From positions 20,645,405-20,709,404 of the forward strand of contig CM044322.1 in NCBI GenBank assembly GCA_024291935.2: a stretch of DNA of 64,000 nucleotides. The letters are read 5' to 3'. Below the pieces are notes generated by a model. That model was given only the letters and a program-made list of their open reading frames with translations. It was not told the DNA's origin and ran no database searches. The stretch is from Okapia johnstoni. Its lineage: Eukaryota > Chordata > Mammalia > Artiodactyla > Giraffidae. The translations under genes and the position numbers were made by a program. Shown here in pieces: positions 22,365 to 32,622 of this stretch. Positions within the stretch are counted from its first letter, which is position 1; the number at the start of each line of letters is the position of its first letter.

Positions 22365-24309
22365 CTGCTATTGCTCAGTAAGTCTTGTCTGACGCTGTGT
22401 GGCCCCATGGACTGTAGCATGCCAGACTTCCCTATCCTACACCATCTCCCAGAGTTAGCTCAAATTCATGTCCAATGAGTCAGTGATGTTATCTAACCAT
22501 CTCATCCTCTGCCACCCTCTTCTCTTTCTGCAGTCAGTCTTTCCCAGCATCAGTGTCATTTCCAAAGAGTTGTCTCTTCACATTAGGTGGCCAAAGTACT
22601 GGAGCTTCAGCAGCAGTTCTTCCAATGAACATTCAGGGTTGATTTTCTTTAGGATGGACTGGTTTGATCTCCTTGCAATCCAAGGGACTCTCAAGAGTCT
22701 TCTCCAGCACCACAATTAGAAAGCATCAGTTCTTCAACGCTCAGCCTTCTTAATGGTTCAACACTCACATCCATACTTAACTACTGGAAAAACCATAGCT
22801 TTGACTATATGGACTTTTGTTGGCAAAGTAATGTCTCTGCTTTTTAATATGCTGTCTATGTTTGTCATAGCTTTTCTTCTGAGGAGCATGTGTCTTTTAA
22901 TTTCATGGCTGCAGTCTCTGTCCAGAGTGATTTTGGAGCCCAAGAAAATAAAATCTGTCACTGCTTCCACTTTTTCCCCTTCTATTTGCCATGAAGTGAT
23001 GGTAGGATCTTAGTTTCTTGAATATTGAATTTTAAACCAACTGTCCTGTTTCACCCTAACCAAAAGGCTCTTTAATTCCTCTTCACTCTCTGCCATTAGA
23101 GTAATATGATCTGCATATTAATATTTTCCCCTGCAATCTTGATTCTAGCTTGCGAATCATCCAGTCCAGCATTTTGCATGATGTACTCTGCATATAAGTT
23201 AAATAAAAAGGGTGACAATAGACAGCATTGATGTACTCCTTTCCCAATTTTGAACCATTCAGTAGTTCCATGTAAGGTTCTAACTGTTGCTCCTTGACCT
23301 GCATGCAGGTTTCTCATTAGACAGATAAGGTGGTCTGGTACTCCCATCTCTTAAAGAATTTTCCACAATTTGTTGTGATCCACACAGTCAAAGGCTTTAG
23401 TGTAGTCAGTGAAATGGAAGTAGATGTTTTTTCTGGAATTCCCTTGCTATCTCTATGATCCAAAGACTGTTGGCAATTTGATCTCTGGTTCCTTTGCCTT
23501 TTCTAAATCTAGATTGTACATCTGGAAGTTCTCAGTTCATGTACTACTGAAGCCTAGCTTGAAGGATTTTGAACATTACCTTACTAGCATGTGAAATGCA
23601 TGCAGTTGTCCATTAGTTTGAACAGTCTTTGCCACTGCTTTTTGGTATTGGAATGAAAACTGACTCTTCAGTTGTGTGGCCACTGCTGAGTTTTCCAAAT
23701 TTGCTGATGTATTGAGTACGGAACTTTAACAGCATCATCTTTGAGGATTTGAAATTGTTCAGCTTGAATTCCATCACCTCCACTAACTTTGTTTATAGTA
23801 ATGCTTCCTAAGGCCCACTTGACTTCACACTCCAGGATATCTGGCTCTAGGTGAGTGACTACACCACTGTGGTTAGCCCAGTCATTAAGATTTTTTTTTT
23901 TTTTTTGTATAGTTCTTCTGTGTATTCTTGCCACTTTGTCTTAATCTCTTGTGCCTCTGTTAGGTCCTTATCATTTCCGACCTTTATTGTGCCCATTCTT
24001 GCATTATAAGTTCCCTTGATATTTCCAATTTTCTTGAAGATTTCTCTAGTCTTTCCCATTCTACTGTCCTCTACTTCTTTGCATTTTTCGTTGAAGAAAG
24101 CCTTCTTATCTCTCCTTGCTATTATCTGGAACTCTGCATTCAGTTTGATATATCTTTCCCTTTCTTCCTTGCTTTTCACTTCTCTTCTTTCCTTGACTAT
24201 TTGTAAAGCCTCCTTAGACAACCACTTTGTCTTCCTGCACCTGATTTTCTTTGGGATGGTTTTGGTCTCTGCCTCCTGTACAATGTCATGAACATCTGTC
24301 CATAGTTCT
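22365..24309 (-). mobile_element. BovB LINE, antisense copy 1
   Basis: An antisense BovB runs from its 3' terminus (about 22365; ggccccatggactgtagcat, caatgaacattcagggttg) back to the linker between endonuclease and reverse transcriptase (ending ctgcctcctgtacaatg...ccatagttct). Coding remnants are in several frames, e.g. 23096-23347 (GVPDHLI...IGKGVHQC) and 23859-24221. The catalytic YADD block is lost to frame disruption. A 17-bp poly-T interrupts the frame near 23890. It is 5'-truncated, about 1.95 kb, and inactive. Confidence 0.92.
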
Positions 24310-24322
24310 GGGATGGTTATTT

Positions 24323-26051
24323 CAGTTCAGTTCAGTCACTCAGTTGTGGGCGACTTTTTGTGATGCCATAGACTGCAGCACGCCAGGCTTCCCTGTCCAT
24401 CACTAACTCCTGGAGCTTACTCAAACTCATGTCCATAGACTCAGTGGTGCCATGCAACCATCTCATCCTCTGTCATCCCCTTCTCCTGACTTCAATCTTT
24501 CTCAGCATCAGGGTCTTTTCCAGTAAGTCAGTTCTCCACATCAGGTGGCCAAGGTATTGGAGTTTCAGCTTCAACATCAGTCCTTCCAATGAATATTCAG
24601 GACTGATTTCCTTTAGGATGGACTGGTTGGACCTCTTTGCAGTCCAGGAGACTCTCAATACTCTTCTCCAACACCACAATTCAAAAGTATCAATTCTTCA
24701 GTGCTCAGCTTTCTTTATAGTCTAACTCTCACATCCATACATGACTATTGGAAAAACCATAGCTTTGACTAGATGGACCTTTGCTGGCAAAGTAATGTTT
24801 CTGCTTTTTAAATGTGGTCTAGGTTGGTCATAGCTTTTCTTCCAAGGAACAAGTGTCTTTTAATTTCATGGGCTGCAGTCACCATCTTCAGTGATTTTGG
24901 AGCCCAAGAAAATAAATCTCTCACTTTTTCCATTGTTTCCCCATCTATTTGTCATGAAGTGATGGGACTCGATGCCATGATCTTAGTTTTCTGAACGTTG
25001 AGCTTTAAGCCAACTTTTTCACTCTCCTCTTTCACCTTCATCAAGAGGTTCTTTAATTCTTCTTCAATTTCTGCCATAAGGTTGTCATCATCTGCATATC
25101 TGAGGTTACTGGTATTTCTCCTGGAAATCTTGATTCCAGCTTGTGCTTCCTCTAGCCCAGCACTTCTCATGATGTACTCTGCATGTAAGTGAAATAAGCA
25201 GGGTGACAATATAAAGCCTTGACATACTCCTTTTCCTATTTGGAACCAGTCTGTTGTTCCATGTCCAGTTCTAACTGCTGCTTCCTGACCTGCATAAAGG
25301 TTTCTCAAGAGACAGGTCAGATGGTCTGGTATTCCCATCTCTTTCAGAATTTTCCACAGTTTATTGTGATCCACACAGTCAAAGGCTTTGGCATAGCCAA
25401 TAAAACAGATGTTTTTCTGGTATTCTCTTGCCTTTTTGATGATCCAACAGATGTTGGCAATTTGATCTCTGGTTCCTCTGTCTTTTCTAAATCCAACTTG
25501 AACATCTGGAAGTTCACGGTTCATGTACTTTTGAAGCCTCACTTGGAGAATTTTGAGCATTACTTTGCTAGCGTTTGAGATGAGTGCAATTGTGCGGTAG
25601 TTTGAACATTCTTTGGCATTGCCTTTCTTTGGGATTGGAATGAAAACTGACCTTTTCCAGTCCTGTGGCCACTGCTGAGTTTTCCAAATTTCCTGGATAT
25701 TGAGTGCAGCACTTTCAGAGCATCGTCTTTTAGGATTTGAAATAGCTCAACTGGAATTCCATCACCTCCACTAGCTTTGTTTGTAGTGATGCTTCCTAAG
25801 GCCCACTTGACTTCACATTCCAAGATGTGTGGCTCTAGGTGAATGATCATATCATCGTGATTATCTGAGTCATGAATATCTTTTTTGTACAATTCTCCTT
25901 GTATTCTTGCTACCTCTTCTTAATATCTTCTGCTTCTTTCAGGTCCATACAATTTCTGTCCTTTTTTGTGCCCATCTTTGCATGAAATGTTCCCTTGGTG
26001 TCTCTAGTTTTCTTGAAGAGATCTCTAATCTTTCCTGTTCTATCGTTTTTT
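24323..26051 (-). mobile_element. BovB LINE, antisense copy 2
   Basis: A second antisense BovB starts at ttcagttcagttcagtcactc and ends near ttcctgttctatcg. A perfect 11-bp target-site duplication (gatggttattt) is at 24312-24322 and 26052-26062, giving exact ends. It lies 12 bp from the 5' end of copy 1. It is about 1.7 kb and 5'-truncated. Confidence 0.95.
24952..25892 (-). pseudogene. BovB reverse transcriptase remnant (copy 2)
   Basis: Two open segments of the BovB polyprotein. 25560-25892 covers the linker before the RT domain (HILECEVKWALGSI, GGDGIPVELFQILKDDA). 24952-25560 gives 202 codons of RT. Visible RT blocks are GFRKDRGTRDQIANI, KAFDCVDHNKLWKILKEMG, IGKGVCQGFILSPCLF and LRYADDDNLMA, ending in LNVQKTKIM. 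In an active enzyme this domain would copy element RNA at a nicked target. Motif A reads ICFIGYAKAFD: the metal-binding aspartate expected before the aromatic residue is glycine (codon at 25396-25398, GGC on the minus strand). The YADD pair is intact. Frames are broken on both sides, so this is dead. Confidence 0.9.
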
Positions 26052-26062
26052 GATGGTTATTT

Positions 26063-27008
26063 ACACTGTAATAAATATTTGTGTTTGCAAAAGGATACAG
26101 TGCTCCTTCTGAAGTTGTTTAAATAACATACTCGTATTAACTCCTCATTAATTTTCCTATTTGCTTAGAAATTTGAAAGTTCTAAATAATTGTTTTTGTC
26201 TTAAAATTAACAGCTTGCACAATCATCATTAATTTTTGTAGTGCTTTACTTTTGCAATAATCAATGTATATTTAACCATAATTGATAGACTTCCAAGACA
26301 TAGACTTTCATTCCAAGGTCCTTGTGCAATACTTTCCCATATTTGAAAAAAAAATATTCATATGAAAAGAAATTCAAGTGACATGGTTTTTTTTTTTTTC
26401 TTTTCTGGTTGGATTATCTTGCATTGAAAATCAAGTGACCTATGATTACACAATCACTGATCTCACATACATCCAGGGGTCCTGGAAATGATTTTGAAGT
26501 GAGTCTTCAGTTATTTTGCCTTTTGATGGCCACAGCTCAAACAATGAGAGATTTTGGCCAAATACCAGGGTTGAAGGCTGAGTTTGGTACATTTCAGTCT
26601 CACTTGTGAAAATGAAACTGCACTTTTGTATGGAATGAATTACCAGTGTCAAGAGTTTGGGACTGGTGTCTTTGGGGCAGGGCTGGTAAGGGGCATGCAA
26701 TTTAAATGGAAGGAACTGATATCCAAGACTATATAAGAAGTCAGGGTAGAACCTAGACAGAGGCTGCTCATCCCCACTAATATCTTGCCATATTGACAAG
26801 GGATAGGCTCTTCATCTGGCCTAGTCTGACTGGAGAAGGAAGCAGAGAAGGGTGATAAGTCACCCTGAGCTGAAACTGGTGGGAATCGCCAGCCTTCAGA
26901 GCCCCAAGAAGGCCTGTCACTTAGAGATGGGGGGAGAAGTGGAGAGGACCCTATTTCCTTTTATCTCCTACCTCCTCACTCCAGAAAGGTTCTTCCTCAG
27001 CTCACTTT
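26063..27008. other. Low-copy island
   Basis: No repeat is recognised except a poly-T run near 26386-26399. 26105-26300 is AT-rich with several ATTA cores. A reverse frame at 26446-26799 (117 codons) has no recognisable domain, signal peptide or membrane segment. No gene is called. Confidence 0.45.
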
Positions 27009-27010
27009 GA

Positions 27011-27678
27011 CACATTATTGACCACAGACATATTAATATCTCTTTTGTTATTATCCAAAGGTTATTGCCCATAGATGTATCAATATGTTTTTAGGGAGTG
27101 ATACAGTTAACATCACCATGCAAGGTTGTTAGTGCTTAAAATGAATCAAGGGTTTATTATACAACTTATGATTGTAGTTATCATTTCCATTTTGCTCCAT
27201 TAGGATTTTATTCCAATAGGGTATATATTATAAACACAAGTTTATTACCGTAAACTGTTCAAAAATGACACATTGTATCCATCTTGTGGCATTTCTAAAA
27301 GAGCCCCCCTGCAAAGATCTACCTTGTCAACTAGCAGGTAAAATAAAAGAACATATTCTGGAGGAAATAATACCCACAGAACTAAAATCAAATGCCGTCA
27401 GAAAGTGTAGAGTCTGCTTTTCCAGGGGAGAGCACCATGAAACATGGTACAATTGTAATAATGTTCTGTTTTTCTGCACAGACATGACTGCTGTACTGCC
27501 TATCACACTCTAATGAAATAGCAGAATGCTTTTAGTTAAGACATGTACAAAGTTTCAAATAAATACATTAAGTGCAAAAAAAGTTGTTTATATTTACTCA
27601 AATATGGGTGTTTTGATATTTACTTACATAACAAATCACCAGCCACAAGCATTAGTTTCTGCAAAAATTCCCTAGTTT
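27011..27678 (+). mobile_element. piggyBac-like DNA transposon relic A
   Basis: The first 225 bp (27011-27235) align collinearly with 51510-51733: cacattattgacc at the start, ttgctccattagg and tatatattataaa near the end. The last 45 bp (aaatcaccagccacaagc, attagtttctgcaaaaattc) match 52123-52167. Between them is a transposase C-terminus (annotated separately) instead of the N-terminal segment kept by relic B. Shared ends with different internal pieces are what internal deletions of one DNA transposon produce. The piggyBac assignment rests on the protein remnants; a TTAA target duplication is not convincing here (ttga before, ttttt after). Confidence 0.78.
27265..27513 (+). pseudogene. piggyBac-type transposase C-terminus
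   Basis: This open frame of 82 codons carries the features of the cysteine-rich C-terminal region of piggyBac/PGBD transposases. These are a basic QLAGKIKEHILEEIIPTE segment, then RKCRVCFSRG, then HHETWYNC, with further Cys residues downstream. In that family the C-x2-C...C pattern forms a zinc-binding domain that helps recognise transposon ends. The last expected Cys/His partners are lost: the frame ends in MTAVLPITL. The start methionine is not the original start; the core DDE domain is absent. I infer a non-functional fragment. Confidence 0.72.
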
Positions 27679-27679
27679 T

Positions 27680-30600
27680 TTATCTTAATCTTAATTCTTA
27701 ACCATAACTTAATTCTTGATCTTAATATCTTAATCAATATTAAGAATGTTCAGTTCCAAATGCAGAGCGATTCTTTCTTAGCCTGTTTCCCTGGGGGTCT
27801 TTAGGGTCTGCCCTGCCTAGCTGGCTCAGAGAGACGCCCTAGACTGGAGTGTATACTACTGACCTGCAGCTGAAGACCTGATGAGCTTCAGATCCTACAG
27901 AGCAAGCATTCTTTCTCAGCTAAAAACTGCCCCTTCACTTTCCTGTTCTTTCTCTCTGCCTTAGTCTGCTCAGAGCATTAAATGTGGAGCTGTTTGGTTA
28001 TATTCCAGTAGACCATCACTAGAGCTTGGAAGGTGGAAGTTATCATTATTAAATACATTTCAAGTCTTCCACACATATCTGAGTACAGCAAACATTAAAA
28101 ATTAATGCCTCTAATAATAAAACCCAGAGTAATGATGCTGTTATTACTAATTGTAATTTATGGCCAGCTGGTAGTGTGTTAAGTGCTCTGAAGAACATAA
28201 AGTTACAAAACAGCCTTCTTTGAATAGGTGAGTAGGATGAATGATTTCCTTGCTCTTGAGATCATCTGCATATTAGATGCTTACTAACAGAGTAAGTGAG
28301 GAACACCTTCTTCCTTGTTATAGGCCAGTCTGCGCCTTTAACAGTGTCGTGGTTGGCGGGGAGAAGGAAGTCTTTGAGGCATTTCAAGAGATGATTATAA
28401 CCATTGTTTTATGTGGTCCATGAAGTTATGATTCACATGACTGGCATCAGCTAGCATTTGATGTTATTAGTTATCTTCTCCTGTATGCTATCAGTCCCTC
28501 TACAAAGTAATAAGTCCCTTGACATCTGGATCATTTTATATCTCCCAGCGACTGTTACAGTGTCTTAATTTGCATTATTGTAAGAGCTCTTAAAATGGAA
28601 TTGTGTGTGAGCGTGTCTGCACACACAAGTCTTTTGGCCCTTACAAAATTGTAAACTCTTTGACATTCAAGGCAATGTCTTACTTATTATCTGTGGTTTT
28701 TAGTAGAGCCCTGTTCTCCCTATTAACATATATTGATTGGTTAAACATTAAGCTATGTTAACTTTTCTCATAGGTCTGCTATTCTTACACATTAATTAGA
28801 CACAAGATTCTCCATTTACTCATTCATGCATTCATTCATAAAATATAGGCTTTTACATTTTTCTAAGCATTATGCTAAGTGCCAAGAATACAGAGGCAAA
28901 GTAGACAAGTCTGTGCTCTGTTGGAACTTATTCTCTTAGGATAGACAATAATCAAATTAGAGCATGAAGAGGCAGGATGACTTCTAACTATGGTGAGTGC
29001 CGGTAGGTAAATTATTGGTAGAAGGGGAGAGGTGGGAAGGATGCCGCTTCAGAGAGAGTCACCAGGGAAAATCTCTCCAACAAGGAGAGGGCCTGGTTGG
29101 GCGTTATCCACAGATGCTCTGAGATGATGCTTCTGAGGCTGAAAGCATTTAGCCTCTTAAGTTTGCTTTATCTAATTTATTTATTCCTTCAGTAATTCCT
29201 TTATCATTTGTTATGCCCATGAGTGTGGGGTTCTGAGTACTTGGCCCTGAGGATCCAGAGAGGATGTACATATGTGTATGTATTTGGTTGTTTGATTGAC
29301 TTGAGCTCTAGAACCAAAGAAGGAAAATGATTTTTGGTTTCTAAAAGGCTGTACTCTTGGTTCCTGAATAGAAGATGAGTCATAAGAATGGACCAGCAAG
29401 TGTTCCTCCTGGTTATTGCATATAAATTGCTTCTTTGCACGAAAGGTTCCTGTGCCAGCAAGAGTGAATGTGAGTGAATTGAGTTCTTCCCCCCAGTAGT
29501 GGGGTGAGTGTGTCTAGAATATCAAGCACAGGAGGTGGGCATTAATTAGAACTAACGGCCTGTAATTGGAGTTGCCTTTATCCCTTCTTCCATTCTCCAA
29601 GCCTGAGACTGTCAGAAGGCTCGTTTTCACTGAAGCGTCATAATTAACGCAGAGCCTAATGTGAAAGGCAGATGAGGTTGAAACCCAAAATAACTCAGCG
29701 CTACCCAAGGGTTTATATGTGAAGAGCTGTGGGGAGCAGGCCTAGGAGAAGAGGAGGCTGGCATTTAGGTTGACCTCCAAATGTTTTCCTTTCAGAGAGG
29801 GAGTTTAGGAGTCAAGCCAGTAAGTACCCTTTCATATTCCTAAAAGGAACATTCTAAAACACTGAAGTAGTCACTGATGGAATGGGGTTTGGAACCCTGG
29901 TCTCCAGAAGTTACAGGAACCATGCTGGCAAGTCTCAAATCCTCTGCTTTCCTTTTATTGCCCCTGATTTGTAAGAAAAGATTGCTTCTTCATGAGGCTG
30001 ACATCTTTTTTTTTTTTTGGATGGAAACTGGGAGGGCTGGTAAATGCAATAATGTCCACAAAGTCCTTGGAGTGCCTTGGAAGAAAATTCAAAGTATTTC
30101 TCTTATTACTGCTGGTCTTCCAATTCCCCTGAACTCTGAGAACCCATTTAAGTGATTACTTCATGAGGAGGTTAGTAGAAAAGCAAGACTAATATATTTC
30201 TTCATTTGGCAGCTCCCACACAGCAAAGAACTCTAAGTGCACTTACAATCACTATTATAGTCTCACACCTTCCCACTTGGTTCTGCTTAGAACATAATAC
30301 ACTAAACACCTGCTATTTGTCTCCTAAGAAGACCAGATTTCAATAACTTTCCGCAGATCACTAGCAGCACCCCTTGTGCACATGCACAAATATTTACTTA
30401 ATTCCGTGTCACGGGGGAACTAAGAGAAAGATAAGGGGAGTGCCTGTGCCACATTGTAGTTCCAAGTCCCCAACTCAGAGACAGGCAAAATGGGAAAAGG
30501 AAAAATGAGGAATAGTTTAGGTTCTCCGCACCAGGCTTCCTTGGGGGACTCAAAGTCATTGGCTTAATTTCCATCCCGAGCTATTTGTTGAAAGGAAATC

Positions 30601-30894
30601 CCCTAAATATATACAGTGTTCCTCTTCTCATCAAGAGAGGTACCAGAGGAGTGTCACATGATATTAGGTGTAAGAACAAGGACAACAATTGCTAATTTGA
30701 TACACAGATGATTGCCCCATTAGGAAACTGTCTTATCACACTTGCTGCTACAGGGTGCTCCCATGACTTGGGGACATCAACATGCAATTCCTCTGGTGAT
30801 GATGGAAATGGCATGCAGATTATTCACAGCCAGATGCAGATTCAGGAATGCTGGGGGCACCCACATGCAGAAACCAGCTACTTTGTTTCTATGT
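27680..30894. other. Long low-copy island with L2 traces
   Basis: The longest stretch here without young SINEs or BovB. Weak L2 text in sense is seen at about 28640-28745 (gtaaactctttgacattcaa). AT-rich blocks with ATTA/TAAT cores are at 28070-28190 and 29540-29660. Short frames (e.g. 29204-29461 reverse, 29877-30155 forward, 30708-30996 forward) have no domain. No host exon is supportable. Confidence 0.45.
28825..29100 (-). mobile_element. L2 fragment
   Basis: Antisense L2 begins with attcatgcattcattcataa and continues with atgctaagtgccaagaatac, tctgttggaacttattctc and caccagggaaaatctctcc. It is diverged and without ends. Confidence 0.58.
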
Positions 30895-31190
30895 TGTTGT
30901 TCAGTGGCTCAGTTGTGTCTGACTCTTTGTGACCCCATGCCAGCCTCCCCTGTCCTTTACTATGTCCCAGAGTTTGCTCAAACTCACGTCCATTGAGTCA
31001 GTGATGCCAGCCAACCATCTCATCCTCTATCTCCCTCTTCTCCTCCTGCCTTCAATCTTTCCCAGCATCAGGGTCTTTTCCAGTGAGCTGGCTCTTCACA
31101 TCAGGTGGCCAAAGTATTGGAGCTTCAGCGTCAGTCCTTCCAATGGGTAGTCAGGGTTGATTTCCTTTAGGATTGACTTGTTTGATCTCT
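30895..31190 (-). mobile_element. BovB 3' end
   Basis: A roughly 300-bp antisense BovB tail: gttgttcagtggctcagttg, caaactcacgtccattgag, ctttcccagcatcagggtc, tttcctttaggattgact. It is 5'-truncated; its frames at 30742-31150 are antisense artefacts. Confidence 0.92.
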
Positions 31191-31308
31191 ATAGAATATT
31201 TTTACTCCCTAGTGGTTTTTTTCTTTAAATCTTTTCTTATGGGTGGTAATCTACTGTCATTAAGTTGCTTCATCAGTATATTTCCTAGATCATTTGGATT
31301 TTTATTCT

Positions 31309-31666
31309 CTTTTAAATATAAGTTTATTTATTTATTTATTTATTGGCTGTGTTGGGTCTTTGTTGCTGTCTGGGCTTTTCTCTAGTTGCAGTGAGCTGGG
31401 CCTGCTCTCTAGTTGTGGTATGTGGGCTTTGCATTGTGCTGATTTCTCTTATTGCAGAGCACAGGCTCTAGGCACACAGGTTTCAGTAGTTGTGGTACAT
31501 GGGCTTCAGCAGTTGTGGCTTGTGGTCTCTGGAGCACAGACTCAGTAGTTGCAGCACATGGGCTTAGTTGCTCCATGGTGAGGGGGATCCTCCCGGACCA
31601 GGGATTGAACTAATGTCTCCTGCGCTGGCAGGTGGATTCTCTCCAACTGAGCCACCTGGGAAGCCC
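31309..31666 (-). mobile_element. CHR-type SINE
   Basis: Antisense cetartiodactyl tRNA-derived SINE. A (ttta)n tail at about 31323-31344 leads into ggctgtgttgggtctttgtt, repeated ggcttcagtagttgtgg phrases, cggaccagggattgaac and the tRNA-like end gagccacctgggaagccc. A perfect 14-bp target-site duplication (tggatttttattct) flanks it at 31295-31308 and 31667-31680. It is complete and non-coding. Confidence 0.93.
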
Positions 31667-32110
31667 TGGATTTTTATTCTGATGCTTGGCCATTTTGGAA
31701 AAATCAGGGATAAATTGTTTTCCCAATAAAGATTTCCTCAGGGCTGGCTTTATTTTAGAGACATTGTTTTCTGATTTTTCAAACTTCCTCTGACATTTGG
31801 TAATTTACCTGAACTGAAATACTTGCTAGTACAAGTAACCTGAGCCAAAGTCAAACAGTGCAAACATCTTAAAGACTTTTTGGGAAGAGTCACTGGGTAG
31901 CTGTGAATATGAGCTTTGGGGTTGACCGAGATATGTAGCTAGGGTTGAAAAATGGTATTAAACTGGCACACTCTGGGTGATGTGGCCCTACTGATTAGTG
32001 GGTACATGAGGTACTGTCTATTCCTTAGAGTGACTATAACATCTGCATGCAGCCCAGTCCTCTGATTTTGACAGTGGCACCAAGGTGTTTTACTTCTTGG
32101 CAGAAAATTT

Positions 32111-32622
32111 TGACAAACTTAGAATATTAAAAAGTGGAGATATCACTTTGCCAACAAATGTCCATCTAGTCAAAGCTATGATTTTTTTTCAAGTGGTCAA
32201 GTATGGATGTGAGAGTTGGACCATAAGGAAGGCTGAGCACCGAAGAATTGATTCTTTTGAATTGTGGTGCTGGAGAAGACTCTTGAGAGTCTCTTGGACA
32301 GCAAGGAGATGAAACCAGTCAGTTCTAAAGGGAATCAGTCCTGAATATTCATTGGAAGGACTGCTGCTGAAGCTGAAGCTCTAATACTTTGGCCACCTAA
32401 TGCAAAGAGCTGACTCATTGGAAAAGACCCTGATGCTGGCAAAGATTGAGGGCAGGAGGAGAAGAGGCTAACAAAGGATGAGATGACTGGATGGTGTCAT
32501 TGACTCAACGGACATGTTTGAGCAAACTCTGGGAGATAGTGAAGGACAGGGAAACCTGGCACTCTGCAGTCCATGGGGTCACAAAGAGTTAGACACAACT
32601 GAGAGGCTGAACAACAGCAAGG
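32111..32622 (+). mobile_element. BovB 3' end, sense
   Basis: A sense BovB from gatatcactttgccaaca through gcaccgaagaattgattc, ttggaaggactgctgctga and ggaaaagaccctgatgctgg to the terminal gacacaactgagaggctgaa. The encoded C-terminus survives in part (CESWTIRKAEHRRID, ELWCWRRLLRVSWTARR at 32085-32312) and then breaks. About 510 bp. The 31681-32110 stretch before it has nothing assignable. Confidence 0.93.

Noticed and set aside
25219..25578. 119-codon forward frame opposite BovB copy 2 (and its twin at 59114-59479)
   Set aside because: It is the exact antisense of the BovB reverse transcriptase and recurs at every well-preserved BovB.
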